NCBI RefSeq assembly: GCF_029277445.1
Contig: NZ_CP119568.1
Coordinates: 62,001 to 126,000 of the forward strand
DNA from: Pararhizobium qamdonense
GTDB taxonomy: Bacteria > Pseudomonadota > Alphaproteobacteria > Rhizobiales > Rhizobiaceae
Direction of reading: 5' to 3'
DNA: 64,000 nucleotides
The position numbers were made by a program, and so were the translations under genes. Below, one piece after another: positions 35,570 through 44,244 of the stretch (position 1 is its first letter; each line of letters opens with the position of its first letter). The notes beneath the pieces were generated by a model that saw only the letters and a list, made by a program, of their open reading frames with translations, was not told the origin of the DNA and did no database searches.

Positions 35570-36039
35570 TCAGAGCCTGCCTTCCGCGAGCAGTTCTCGG
35601 GTCCGCTTCAGCGTCGACAGCAGCGCGAACTTGTAGCCCTTTTCACTGTCGAACTGCGTCTGCTCGGCCTGTTCTTCCGAGCCGTTCGGCGGCTTGCCGC
35701 GCAGGCCGAGGTAGCAGTAAAACTTCAGTTGCAGTGCGCCTGCTTCGTTCTCGAATAGTTCATTGATAATGGCGCCTTCGCGTGGGCCGGTTGCCTGGAA
35801 GAAGGTGATTTTGCTCTGTGGCTCGAGGGTGATGATTTCCCTGATGTCGGAACCGGCAATAGTGGCTTCGCGCACGAAATGGACAGCGCTTTCCTCGACG
35901 ACGTTGCAGCGGGTGCAAAGGCCGGGCGGGAGAAACAGGCGCGGGTCGCGCGCCTTCAGTTCGAGGTCCTTCCAGACCTGCTCCCGGGTGAGTTTTGTTT
36001 CGCCTTCCGGATTTACCGGGTTGCGGTCGAATAGATCAT
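35570..36039 (-). CDS. DUF1857 (AtaL-like, SRPBCC fold) protein
   Basis: The body reads NPEGETKLTREQVWKDLELKARDPRLF, then LEPQSKITFFQATGPREGAIINELFENEAGALQLKFYCYLG, which matches DUF1857/AtaL-like proteins of the SRPBCC superfamily that bind small hydrophobic ligands. The proper start seems to be ATG 36039 (MIY, then FDRNPVNP) with AAAGGA in front. However, one T is missing after it (TATTCGAC for TATTTCGAC near 36030), so the present frame is only open from TTG 36100, inside the preceding gene. The gene is therefore either slightly broken or hit by a sequence error. It lies between two NmrA-type genes. Confidence 0.65.
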
Positions 36040-36071
36040 CACGGTTGTCCTTTGAAATGTTGGCGATTGCC

Positions 36072-36941
36072 TCAGGCAGCGGCCACGGTTTCCGAGGCAA
36101 AATCTCGATAAGAGCGGAGCGGACGGCCGAGAAGCGTCGTCAGGCGCTCGACATCGCCGCCTTCAGGCAGCATGCCATCTGTCAGGAAGCGCTCGCCCAT
36201 GATGCGCATGTCATAGGCCATCCACGGCGGCATGAACTGCTTGAGGTTCTGTTCGAAAGCTGCCGTATCGCCGCCGCCATAGTTGATCTGACGGCCAAGA
36301 ACATCCGACCAGATAGCAGCGATAGCCGTGCCGGTGAGTGTGTCAGGGCCGACGAGGTTGATGCGATAGGTCGGAAGCGGCTGTGCGGCCCGTTCGCGTC
36401 GCAGCAGTTCAATTGCAGCAATCTCCGCGATATCGCGGACGTCGATCATGGCAAGGCCCTTGGTCCCGACGGGCATCGGGTAGACGCCATAGCCGGTGAT
36501 GACGTCCTTGATCGTCAGATCGTTCTGGATGAAGTATGCCGGACGTAGGATGGTGGCGTTTATGCCCATCTGCTCGATCATCCGTTCGACGCCAAACTTG
36601 CCGGCGAAGTGCGGCACGTTCACGTAGACATCAGGGTGAATGACCGACAGGTAGACGATGCGTTCGATGCCAGCCGAGTGGGCGACGTTGAGGGCGATCA
36701 AAGCCTGGGTGAACTCGTCTGGTGCGACAGCGTTCAGCAGGAAGAGCGTCGACACACCGTCGAAGGCCGTGCGCAGGGCATCGACGTCGAGAAAGTCACC
36801 TTTGACGACGGCAACACCTGCCGGGAAATTGGCCTTGGAAGGGTCGCGGACGAGAGCGCGGACATCAGCGCCGCTATTGACGAGATGCTGGATGACTTGG
36901 CCGCCGATATTGCCGGTGGCGCCGGTAACGAGAATGGTCAT
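36072..36941 (-). CDS. NmrA/QOR2-like NAD(P)-binding oxidoreductase, 289 aa
   Basis: The protein begins MTILVTGATGNIGGQVIQHLVNSGADVRALVRDPSKA, a GATGxxG dinucleotide motif with an arginine for NADPH. It continues with TLFLLNAVAPDEF, IERIVYLSVIHPD and ILRPAYFIQN, typical for the NmrA / NAD(P)H:quinone oxidoreductase 2 group. It stands divergent from the LysR gene at 37048 with 106 bp between, the classic arrangement for a LysR target gene. The length is normal. Confidence 0.85.
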   Translation of the reverse strand: MTILVTGATGNIGGQVIQHLVNSGADVRALVRDPSKANFPAGVAVVKGDFLDVDALRTAFDGVSTLFLLNAVAPDEFTQALIALNVAHSAGIERIVYLSVIHPDVYVNVPHFAGKFGVERMIEQMGINATILRPAYFIQNDLTIKDVITGYGVYPMPVGTKGLAMIDVRDIAEIAAIELLRRERAAQPLPTYRINLVGPDTLTGTAIAAIWSDVLGRQINYGGGDTAAFEQNLKQFMPPWMAYDMRIMGERFLTDGMLPEGGDVERLTTLLGRPLRSYRDFASETVAAA

Positions 36942-37047
36942 GGGATTTTCTCCGGGTTGGTTTTGCTTGACACCCGGAATATGGCTGGTTCACTATTAAA
37001 CCAATAGACCGTTAAAGTAGACAGTTCGTCTCACAGGTGGAACGATC

Positions 37048-37938
37048 ATGGATCTCGTCGCACTTGCCGATTTCAACCTTGTCGCGCGTCACGGCGGTTT
37101 CGGCAAAGCGTCGCGGGCGTCTGGGCGCCCAAAGGCGACCTTGTCTCGACGGGTGACCGAACTGGAGGCTGCCCTTCAGCTTCGCCTATTTGAACGTGGC
37201 GCGCGCAACCTCAAACTCACCGAGGAAGGACGCGCCCTTCATGAGCGGACAGCCGCTCTGCTGACGGAGCTCGACGAAACGGCGGCCACCATCGCGGCGG
37301 GCGGGGACAAGCCGCGCGGCAGGTTACGGATCAGCGCGCCGCTTTTGTTTTCGCAGACAGCCATGGGTCGGATCGCGGCCGGCTTTGCACTGAAATATCC
37401 CGACGTGCGGTTGGAAGTCACGACGGAGGACCGGGCTGTCGACATGATCGAGGAAGGCTATGACCTCGTCATCCGGGTCAATCCGGACCCGGACGAAAGT
37501 CTGGTCGGCCGAGCCTTTCTGCATGATCGTCTGGTCGTCGTGGCAAGCCCCGACCTTCCCCGCCCAGTGGCCGATCTCCCGGCGCCAGGTGTCGTGCGCG
37601 TGGCGGGCGATCGGCAGACCTGGAGCGTCGTGACTTCAGAAGAACCCGCGACGATCGGGATCGAGCCCATCCTCGCACTGTCTTCACTCATCATGGTTCG
37701 GGATGCCGTGCGAACGGGCGTCGGCGCTGCTCGTATGCCGATTTCGCTGGTGAGCCACGATCTAGCCGACGGCACTTTGCTGCACTGGGGCGATATCGAG
37801 GGCTCCGAGATCGCGCTGTGGGCGCTCTATCCATCGCGTCGATTGCTCAGCGCGCGTGTCTCCGCCTTCCTGGATTTTTTAAAGCAGGCTTTTCCCAACG
37901 GAACGCCCGATGAACTAGCGGCCTACATCGGCAGGTGA
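37048..37938 (+). CDS. LysR-family transcriptional regulator
   Basis: This 296-residue protein has an N-terminal winged helix (DLVALADFNLVARHGGFGKASRASGRPKATLSRRVTELE, about residues 1-60) and a periplasmic-binding-protein-like effector domain (GRLRISAPLLFSQTAMGRIAAGF, YDLVIRVNPDPDESLVGRAF). The variant helix with 'SGRPKATLSRRV' is common in LysR members near NmrA genes. It lies divergent from the NmrA-type gene at 36072-36941, which is its most likely target. The inducer cannot be told from sequence. Confidence 0.9.
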   Translation: MDLVALADFNLVARHGGFGKASRASGRPKATLSRRVTELEAALQLRLFERGARNLKLTEEGRALHERTAALLTELDETAATIAAGGDKPRGRLRISAPLLFSQTAMGRIAAGFALKYPDVRLEVTTEDRAVDMIEEGYDLVIRVNPDPDESLVGRAFLHDRLVVVASPDLPRPVADLPAPGVVRVAGDRQTWSVVTSEEPATIGIEPILALSSLIMVRDAVRTGVGAARMPISLVSHDLADGTLLHWGDIEGSEIALWALYPSRRLLSARVSAFLDFLKQAFPNGTPDELAAYIGR

Positions 37939-37968
37939 GGGACCGCCTGTTCCAATTCTGCAATCGCG

Positions 37969-38873
37969 CTAGCGTTGGCCAGCAGTGTTTATGCGCGAAT
38001 AAGCGCCGGGCGGCATTCCTACATGCCGACTAAACGCAACGCTGAAGGCGCTTGCCGATCCATAGCCGACGCGTTGCGCAATCTCCGCCGTGGCGACATC
38101 CTCGCGGAGCAACTCCTTCGCCAGCGCCATGCGCCAACCGGTCGCGTATTCCATCGGGGCGACGCCAACCTCCCTCCGGAAACGATCGAAGAAGGTCGAC
38201 CGGGACATGGCGGCATCCCGCGCAAGTGTTTCTACCGTCATGCTGCGACCTGGATCCGCGTGGATCTGGCGTAAGGTCGGTGCCAGCAGAGGATCGGCCA
38301 TGCCGCGCAGGAGACCGGGTGGGGCCGCAGCGCTTCCCGTTGATCGCAAAGCTTCGATCAACAGCACCTCCAACAACCGGTGAAGCACCATCTCGCGCGC
38401 GGAACGGTCGGCTCTCGTTTCGTCATTTATCATCCGGACCAATATCGTCAGCCGCTCTTCGCCTCGAACATGGATGATCTCCGGCAGCAACGAGACGAGA
38501 AGAGCTTTGTCATCCGAGCCAAAGGCACAATGGCCAACCATTGCCTTGATTTCGGCGGCGCTTCGGGGTCTCCGAGCCGGAAGACACCCGGGCTGGTCTC
38601 AAGGCGCTGGGCAAGCGCTCCGCGCGGCGGAGGTTCCAGGCTGCTCATCGTAAACGAGAAGATTTCCGGAACCAGCACGAAGTCGCCGGCCGTAAGCAAA
38701 ATTGGCTCACGACCGGCGATCGTCATCCGGCAATGGCCCTCGACTACCGCGCAGTAAAAGGGGCTTCCAAGTTCCGTGCGCTCGACGAGCCACTGACCGC
38801 CACCCGTCACCAGCTTTGAGATCGACGGCATTGGCTTGAGCAGGGAAACGACTTCGGCAATTGGATCGCTCAT
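37969..38873 (-). pseudogene. AraC-family regulator (cupin type), frameshifted
   Basis: The N-terminal half (SDPIAEVVSLLKPMPSISKLVTGGGQW, YCAVVEGHCRMTI, LTAGDFVLVPE) is a cupin-type AraC ligand domain in one frame. The C-terminal half (HADPGRSMTVETLARDAAMSRSTFFDRFRREVG, then YGSASAFSVAFSRHVGMPPG) has both helix-turn-helix motifs of AraC in another frame. The switch is near 38555-38565: EAPPK should read EAPAEIKAMVGHCAFG. One lost base explains it. Together the halves give a normal length of about 300 residues. It is divergent from the SDR gene at 38972, its probable target. Confidence 0.82.
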
Positions 38874-38971
38874 GGTTTCGGACTCATGCTAAAAATTCTC
38901 GGACAATCGAATATAGATAGTCCGATGTGTCTGGTCCATCTCTTGGCAAGGTAATTGTCAGGAGACAGAAC

Positions 38972-39730
38972 ATGCCAAGGATTCTCATCACCGGTTGCTC
39001 GTCCGGTTTCGGTCTCGCCATCGCGCAGACATTTGTGAGCGCAGGATGGGACGTGGTCGCGACCATGCGTACTCCGCAGACCGATCTGATGCCCCATAGC
39101 GAAAAACTTAAGATACTGGCGCTGGACGTGACCAGCGCCGACAGCATCACGAAGGCGGTCGAAGCGGCCGGGCCGATCGATGCTCTTGTCAACAATGCCG
39201 GCGTCGGCATGCTCAATGTACTAGAAGGCGCCGAGATGCCGAAAATCCGCGAACTGTTCGAAACGAACGTGTTCGGCGCGATGGCGATGACCAAAGCCGT
39301 TCTTCCGCAGATGCGTATCCGTCGGTCGGGCGTTATCGTGAACGTCAGCTCCAGCGTCACCATCAAGCCGCTGGCCGCACTCTCTGTCTACAGTGCCAGC
39401 AAGGCAGCGCTGAACGCTTTCACGGAAAGTCTCGCTCTGGAGACCGCTCTGTTCGGCGTGCGTGCGAAGCTTGTTCTGCCGGGTTCGGCGCCGACGACCG
39501 GGTTCGGCAAAAATGCCGTCGCACGTATGGGAATGGATATTCCCGAGCCATACAGCGCATTCGTCCACGACTACCTGACAACACTGCGTTCCGGCACAGA
39601 ATTCACGACGCCGGATGATGTCGCAGACGCCGTCTGGCGCGCCGTGACGGAACCGGATGCACCGATGAAAACGCCCGCCGGCGCCGATGCGAAAACCTGG
39701 TTCCGCGAGGCAGGCCACTCGCTGGCCTGA
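38972..39730 (+). CDS. short-chain dehydrogenase/reductase, 252 aa
   Basis: This is a classical SDR: cofactor motif TGCSSGFGLAIA (TGxxxGxG, residues 7-14), structural NNAG (LVNNAGVGML), catalytic serine in IVNVSSSVT, and YSASK (Y-x3-K) in SVYSASKAALNAF. The ending of the second half, GSAPTTGFGK, is where substrate specificity lies. The start at ATG 38972 follows GGAGA at a good distance. It is divergent from the AraC-type regulator and followed 20 bp later by the hydrolase gene, so the two probably form an operon under AraC control. Substrate unknown. Confidence 0.9.
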   Translation: MPRILITGCSSGFGLAIAQTFVSAGWDVVATMRTPQTDLMPHSEKLKILALDVTSADSITKAVEAAGPIDALVNNAGVGMLNVLEGAEMPKIRELFETNVFGAMAMTKAVLPQMRIRRSGVIVNVSSSVTIKPLAALSVYSASKAALNAFTESLALETALFGVRAKLVLPGSAPTTGFGKNAVARMGMDIPEPYSAFVHDYLTTLRSGTEFTTPDDVADAVWRAVTEPDAPMKTPAGADAKTWFREAGHSLA

Positions 39731-39750
39731 AGACGACCACCCCAAAATCA

Positions 39751-40713
39751 ATGTTTAAGGACCCGAACGTGAACAACCTGATCGATCTCGCCAAACATAT
39801 TCCCACGCCTGAGGCGACGCTCACTGTGGCCTATACCCCAATCCGTTTGCCGATGGTCGGCCGCCAACCGCTGGAACTGCGTCTGACCGCGCCCGCGACC
39901 GGCGGCAACCTTCCCATCGTGCTGCTGTCGCATGGGTTCGGCCCCTCCAACTACATCCCGTCAAAAGACGGTTACGCTCCGCTGGCCCAGTTCTGGGCGG
40001 AACGGGGTTTCGCGGTTATCCAGCCGACGCATGCGAGTTCGCTCGTCGGTGGCTTGCCTTCGGATTCCCCCGGCGCGCCGTTCTTCTGGCGCGAGCGCGT
40101 CGAGGAGATAAAGGCGATCCTCAACCAACTACCCGAGGTTGAACGGCAGGCGCCCGCCGTTGCGGGCCGGATGGATCATTCGCGCATCGGCGCGGCCGGC
40201 CATTCTTTCGGTGGGCACACCGTCGGGCTCCTGCTAGGCGCGCAGCTGAATGGTGAGGATTTCTCCGATCCGCGTATCTCAGCAGGCATTCTACTGACGA
40301 CTCCGGGGCGAGGCGGCAAGGATATGACCGAGGAGAAAGCTGCCCGGTTTCCGTTCTTCGACGTTGATTTTTCGCCGCTGACGACCCGCAGCCTTGTCGT
40401 CTGCGGTGATACGGACAATCCGCATTTCACAACGCGCGGCCCTGAATGGCATGCGGATGCGTTTCACGATGCGCCGGGCGCAGAGGCCCTGTTGACGATG
40501 CACGGCGTCGGACACGGGCTTGGCGGGATCGCCGGATTTGACGCAAAGGAAACAGAAATCGAGGCGCCCGATGTGCTGGAAGCAACAAAACGTCTGACGC
40601 TCGCTTGGCTTCAGACGGTGCTAAGAGCGGATGTAGGTGCATGGCCCGGCGCATGCCTTGCGCTCGAGGGTGAAGCCGCGCCGCTTGCGGATGTCACACA
40701 AGGCCAGAACTAA
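39751..40713 (+). CDS. alpha/beta hydrolase (dienelactone hydrolase-like), 320 aa
   Basis: The protein carries the oxyanion strand LPIVLLSHGFGPSNY, the nucleophile elbow AAGHSFGGH (serine in G-H-S-F-G), an acid in CGDTDNPH and a histidine in MHGVGHGLGG, a complete alpha/beta hydrolase triad. No signal peptide is seen, so it is cytoplasmic. It resembles the dienelactone hydrolase/PAF-acetylhydrolase-like group often annotated next to SDR genes. It follows the SDR gene in the same direction. The exact substrate is not known. Confidence 0.85.
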   Translation: MFKDPNVNNLIDLAKHIPTPEATLTVAYTPIRLPMVGRQPLELRLTAPATGGNLPIVLLSHGFGPSNYIPSKDGYAPLAQFWAERGFAVIQPTHASSLVGGLPSDSPGAPFFWRERVEEIKAILNQLPEVERQAPAVAGRMDHSRIGAAGHSFGGHTVGLLLGAQLNGEDFSDPRISAGILLTTPGRGGKDMTEEKAARFPFFDVDFSPLTTRSLVVCGDTDNPHFTTRGPEWHADAFHDAPGAEALLTMHGVGHGLGGIAGFDAKETEIEAPDVLEATKRLTLAWLQTVLRADVGAWPGACLALEGEAAPLADVTQGQN

Positions 40714-41282
40714 AATTGGTAAAGTCGATTTGCGGCCAGGTTGCTCCTCGCGATCTGGCCGTTGGTGGCTTAAAGGAACCGGTTGCACGGCGGAAAACTT
40801 CGAGCGGCTTGAAGCCCTTGGATTGGTCCAGGGTGTGGTCTGTCTGAAGCTGGGAGTGGGGAGTGAGCACGTCTCAATCTTGTCACCCGTCCAGGCATGG
40901 CACCACAACCACCAGCGCGAAGAAGCAATGCAGCGTTCCCGGGAACCTCCCAAATCCAGTCGTTGGCTTTGACCAAGTGTTTGGGGCTTGTGGGCGCTAT
41001 GCATCCATTCCCATTGGTCGCCACCCGATGATGCCAATGTGTATCCCTTGATCCGCCAGCTGGCACGTCCACTGCGGTCTCGATGGGGCATGTCTGACCA
41101 AAGACCGCCTCGAGGTGCTCGGCTCGATCGGCATCCGCAACGGCCGGCTCGTTTTCTTCCCCTGACTGCAAGCAGCCATTCCTCGCGAGGCAAGAAAGCC
41201 TCTCCTATGGCCGTCCTCCACTCCGTTTCGGCCTTTCAGGTGCGGGCCCATCGTCCCCGGTCCTATCGACTGCCATCGAGAT
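40714..41282. other. gene-poor stretch with a degenerate gene end and one copy of a leader repeat
   Basis: No intact gene is seen. At 41096-41167 one frame reads like the end of a protein (LTKDRLEVLGSIGIRNGRLVFFP and stop) that has no intact beginning. From about 41090 the sequence is a diverged copy of the region before the DUF736 gene at 43065. Confidence 0.45.
41090..41282 (+). repeat. leader repeat, copy A (truncated by the IS)
   Basis: The core ATTCCTCGCGAGGCAA (about 41178-41193), CGTCCTCC and GTCCTATCGACTGCCATCGAG match, with differences, the region 42836-43024 before the first DUF736 gene. The similarity ends at about 41282, where the IS110 element begins. Boundaries are by eye. Confidence 0.5.
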
Positions 41283-41352
41283 CCTATGAGTAATGGCGGC
41301 GATCTGTTTTGATCTGGTTGACGTCAATGCCGTTGCAGAAAGGAGCAGGACG

Positions 41353-42507
41353 ATGTCGCAGGATGGTGTTTATGCAGCAGGAACTCCCCAAAGAGAGCTC
41401 GGGGCGATTTTCACCTCGATCGAATTGAGCAAAAAGACGTGGCTACTGACCTCGATGTCACCCGGCGCCGGTGAGAAGATGTCTCGTCACATTATTGCCG
41501 GTGGCGATATCACCGGCCTTTTTGCCCAACTCACTATGTTGCGGCGAAGGGCGTACGACCGAACCGGCTCCGATTATCCGTTCGTCATTATACAGGAGGC
41601 CGGCCTCGATGGATTCTGGGTCCACCGCGCGCTGACGGCAGAGGGCTACGAGAGCCATGTCGTTGACGCGGCCTCCATTGCAACATCACGACGCAAGCGG
41701 CGGGTGAAGACCGATAGATTAGACGGCGAGAGTTTGATCCGAGCGTTGCTCGCCTTCAAGCGGGGAGAGCCGCGGGTCTGCTCGATGTTGCGCGTGCCGA
41801 CCCCGGATGAAGAAGATCGCCGTCGCATCGTCCGGGAGCGGAAAGTTCTGATGGAAGAGCGTATTCGACACAGCAACCGTATCAAGGGTCTGCTCTTCTC
41901 GCAGGGGATCACTGGCTACGATCCCCTGCGACGTGATCGCCGCGAACAGTTGGAGACGCTTCGTACGGGCGATGGGCGAGCTTTGCCGCTACACATGAAA
42001 CGGCAGGTCTTGCGCGAGATGACCCGCATGGACCTGCTGATCGACCAGATCAAGGAGGTTGAGGCAGAACGTGACGACATGCTTGCGGAGGAACGGCAGT
42101 CGGCTCGCGAAGTGGTATTGCTGTCGAAGGTCGTGGGTATCGGGCCAGAGTTTGCTGCAGTCCTTTGGGGTGAGGGCTTGTTTCGACGGTTCGACAATCG
42201 GCGGCAAGTCGCCGCCTACGCGGGGCTTGCGCCAACGCCTTGGCAGAGCGGATCGATTGACCGGGAGCAGGGCATTGGCAAGTCCGGGAACCCTCGGCTT
42301 AGATCGACCCTGTTGGAGATGGCCTGGCTTTGGTTGAGGCATCAGCCCGCCTCAACGCTCAGCCGTTGGTTCAATGAACGAGTCGCGCAAAATGGCGGCC
42401 GCTTCAAGAAGGTGATGATCACGGCACTGGCGCGCAAGCTGGTTGTGGCGTTGTGGAAATATGCCAGCGCGGGCGTCGTGATCGAGGGCGCGGTGGTCAG
42501 ACCGTGA
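41353..42507 (+). CDS. IS110-family transposase, 384 aa
   Basis: This is a DEDD-type recombinase of the IS110 family. The N-terminal RuvC-like domain has IFTSIELSKKTWLLTSM (here glutamate where most members have aspartate), VIIQEAGLDGFWVHRAL, and RRVKTDRLDGESLIRALLA with the D-x2-D pair. The C-terminal domain has the transposase_20 pattern VVGIGPEFAAVLWGEG, then AYAGLAPTPWQSGSIDREQGIGKSGNPRLR with the active-site serine. AAGGAG ends 7 bases before ATG 41353. The gene looks intact, so the element could be active. Confidence 0.92.
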   Translation: MSQDGVYAAGTPQRELGAIFTSIELSKKTWLLTSMSPGAGEKMSRHIIAGGDITGLFAQLTMLRRRAYDRTGSDYPFVIIQEAGLDGFWVHRALTAEGYESHVVDAASIATSRRKRRVKTDRLDGESLIRALLAFKRGEPRVCSMLRVPTPDEEDRRRIVRERKVLMEERIRHSNRIKGLLFSQGITGYDPLRRDRREQLETLRTGDGRALPLHMKRQVLREMTRMDLLIDQIKEVEAERDDMLAEERQSAREVVLLSKVVGIGPEFAAVLWGEGLFRRFDNRRQVAAYAGLAPTPWQSGSIDREQGIGKSGNPRLRSTLLEMAWLWLRHQPASTLSRWFNERVAQNGGRFKKVMITALARKLVVALWKYASAGVVIEGAVVRP

Positions 42508-42800
42508 CCGTTTAAGCGCATACCAGTTCGGCACAGGCCTGATCAGCCTCGCCGGAACCAGGTGGACGACCGCATCGCGGCTTGGCTTCAAATGCCGTCA
42601 TCGAGAATGGTCTCGTCCTCCTGAGCCCTAGCCGCCGTAGGCGGGATTGTGGTGCGGCCGTTGAAACGGCGACCGGATATGAGGTTGATACGTGCAGGGC
42701 GCGCGGATCAAGAAACGGGCTCAGACCGAAGGTTCTAAAGGCGAATTCGATGCGCCACCAGTGCCGGTCCATGGTTGGAAGATCGTTGTCCAGCATCGTT
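42508..42800 (+). ncRNA. candidate bridge-RNA-bearing non-coding end of the IS110 element
   Basis: IS110-type elements carry a structured 'bridge' RNA in a non-coding end. This right end of about 300 bp has no gene and shows small hairpins: CCGCC-GTA-GGCGG (42632-42644) and GCCGTT-GA-AACGGC (42657-42670). The left end is only about 70 bp, so if such an RNA exists it should lie here. This is inference from family knowledge. Confidence 0.3.
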
Positions 42801-42835
42801 CTCGTGAGAGACCGGTGTCCGGAGCGGCCCCTTGC

Positions 42836-43024
42836 GACCTCTCTTCAGGCTGGTCTGACGCCAATCTGTCCTGATCCTGCAACGGCTTCGCCGAACTTCT
42901 TCCCCTGCGTCGTCGCCGCATTCCTCGCGAGGCAACAAGTCCGGCTTTCGCCGTCCTACGCTTAGCGCTGCGGCCCTTGGGATGCAGTCGGCCTGATTGG
43001 CGTCTTACGACCGCTATCGAGGCC
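42836..43024 (+). repeat. leader repeat, copy B (before the DUF736 gene)
   Basis: It shares ATTCCTCGCGAGGCAA (about 42921-42936) and GTCTTACGACCGCTATCGAG with copy A at 41090-41282. The centre of the shared motif is the palindrome CCTCGCGAGG. Copy B continues into the DUF736 gene; copy A is cut by the IS. Confidence 0.5.
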
Positions 43025-43064
43025 GCAAGGGGCGGCTTCGGCAAACTCAGTCAGGAGAATGACA

Positions 43065-43388
43065 ATGGCTACCATCGGAACCTTCCAACAATCGGGCAAC
43101 GACTTCAGCGGCGAGATCGTCACTCTTTCCCTCCAGACCAAAAACGTCCGCATCGTTTCCGATACGCGCTCCAGCGGCGAAAACGCTCCCAGCCACCGCG
43201 TCTTCGTCGGCCGGATCGAAATCGGAGCCGCCTGGTCCAAGCAGTCCAACGAGGGCCGCAACTACCTCGGTCTCAAACTCGACGACCCGAGCTTCACGGC
43301 TCCGCTCTACGCAAATCTGGTCGAAGACGAAGATGGCAAGGCCTTCAGCCTCATCTGGTCGCGGCCGAACCGCCGGTCCGGCGACTAA
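43065..43388 (+). CDS. DUF736 family protein, 107 aa
   Basis: The protein begins MATIGTFQQSGNDFSGEIVTLSL and contains IEIGAAWSKQSNEGRNYLGLKLDDPSFTAPLYANL, the DUF736 signature. The family is very common on rhizobial plasmids, usually in tandem copies, and is suspected to take part in plasmid maintenance or single-stranded DNA handling; no activity is proven. ATG 43065 is preferred to 43059 because AGGAG lies 7 bases before it. A 10-bp hairpin and the second DUF736 gene follow. Confidence 0.9.
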   Translation: MATIGTFQQSGNDFSGEIVTLSLQTKNVRIVSDTRSSGENAPSHRVFVGRIEIGAAWSKQSNEGRNYLGLKLDDPSFTAPLYANLVEDEDGKAFSLIWSRPNRRSGD

Positions 43389-43398
43389 CCCCTCCCAA

Positions 43399-43428
43399 CG
43401 TGACGCCCTACACCTGCGGGGCGTCACG
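43399..43428. other. 10-bp perfect hairpin between the DUF736 genes
   Basis: CGTGACGCCC (43399-43408) pairs with GGGCGTCACG (43419-43428). No T-run follows, so it is more likely an RNA stability or attenuation element than a classical terminator. A second smaller hairpin (GCCACTC with GAGTGGC) follows at about 43436-43472. Confidence 0.6.
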
Positions 43429-43527
43429 AAAACCAGCCACTCACAGCTCGAAACCGTAGCTTGACGAGTGGCTCCTCATATGAGGCCGCGATGGACGCGG
43501 CCCGAACAACCGAAAAGGATTACGACA

Positions 43528-43839
43528 ATGGCAACCATCGGCTCTTTCACCGCTTCCGGCAACGGCTTCTCCGGCACCATCAAGACCCTCAACCTCAACG
43601 TCAAGGCAACCATCCGCGCCGTCGAGCGCACTTCCGAAAAGGGCCCGGACTACCGCATCCTCGCCGGGGCTACGGTCGAATTCGGCGCAGCCTGGAAGAA
43701 GACCTCGAACGAAGGCCGTGACTACCTCTCGGTCAAGCTCGACGATCCGAGCTTCCCGGCCCCGATCTACGCGACGCTAATCGAGGTCGAAGGTGAAGAA
43801 GGCCTCTCCCTCATCTGGTCCCGGTCGAACCGGGACTGA
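43528..43839 (+). CDS. DUF736 family protein, 103 aa (paralogue)
   Basis: This protein begins [23 protein letters not shown] and has [35 protein letters not shown]; it is clearly a paralogue of the gene at 43065, about half identical by eye, so an old duplication. It keeps the same WSRSNRD-type ending (WSRPNRR in the first copy). ATG 43528 follows AAAAGGA. Function unknown; see the first copy. Confidence 0.9.
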   Translation: MATIGSFTASGNGFSGTIKTLNLNVKATIRAVERTSEKGPDYRILAGATVEFGAAWKKTSNEGRDYLSVKLDDPSFPAPIYATLIEVEGEEGLSLIWSRSNRD

Positions 43840-43848
43840 TACTGGATG

Positions 43849-43866
43849 CCCCGCCGTAAGGCGGGG
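43849..43866. terminator. hairpin between convergent DUF736 and HU genes
   Basis: CCCCGCC (43849-43855), loop GTAA, GGCGGGG (43860-43866). It lies between two convergent genes and may serve both, although no T-run is present. Confidence 0.45.
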
Positions 43867-43882
43867 CTCTCCACGTCAAGGA

Positions 43883-44161
43883 TCACTTGTTCAGTGCATC
43901 CTTGAGCGCCTTGGCAGGCGCAAAGGTCAGCTTCTTCGAAGCCGCAACCGTCATCTTCTCTCCGGTCGCAGGATTGCGACCCTCGCGCTCAGGCGAAGCT
44001 TTCACCTTAAATTTGCCGAAGCCAGGGATCGACGTTTCAGCGTCGGAGCCTGCAGCATCGGCGATGGCCTGGAACACGGCCTCGACAATGCCCTTGGACT
44101 GAACCTTCGTCAGGCCGTTGTCGGCTGCAATCTTGTCGGCGATTTCATTGGTGGTGGTCAT
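43883..44161 (-). CDS. HU-family DNA-binding protein, 92 aa
   Basis: This is a full-length HU/IHF-type nucleoid protein. The conserved arm region is FGKFKVKASPEREGRNPATGEKMTVAASKKLTF, with the GRNPxTG motif and the intercalating proline. The N-terminal helices (NEIADKIAADNGLTKVQSKGIVEAV) form the dimer. It bends DNA without strong sequence preference. Plasmid copies often help with replication, transfer or silencing. It is encoded convergent with the DUF736 genes. Confidence 0.95.
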   Translation of the reverse strand: MTTTNEIADKIAADNGLTKVQSKGIVEAVFQAIADAAGSDAETSIPGFGKFKVKASPEREGRNPATGEKMTVAASKKLTFAPAKALKDALNK

Positions 44162-44244
44162 GGAATTCCTCGCATCTTGTTGTCAAAGATAAAATCCGTG
44201 TCAGCTTATGACCGGATTGTCATCGGCGACGATGGAGACGAGGA

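Larger units (their letters stand above)
41283..42800 (+). mobile_element. IS110-family insertion sequence (right boundary approximate)
   Basis: The element contains one transposase gene. The left end is set at about 41283, where copy A of the leader repeat is interrupted. The right end lies somewhere between the transposase stop at 42507 and the start of copy B near 42836. IS110 elements usually lack long terminal inverted repeats, and none are seen. Confidence 0.6.

Noticed and set aside
40621..41193. 190-codon minus-strand open frame beside the IS
   Set aside because: It is rich in arginine, tryptophan and serine in the way of shadow frames, and it spans the leader-repeat region.
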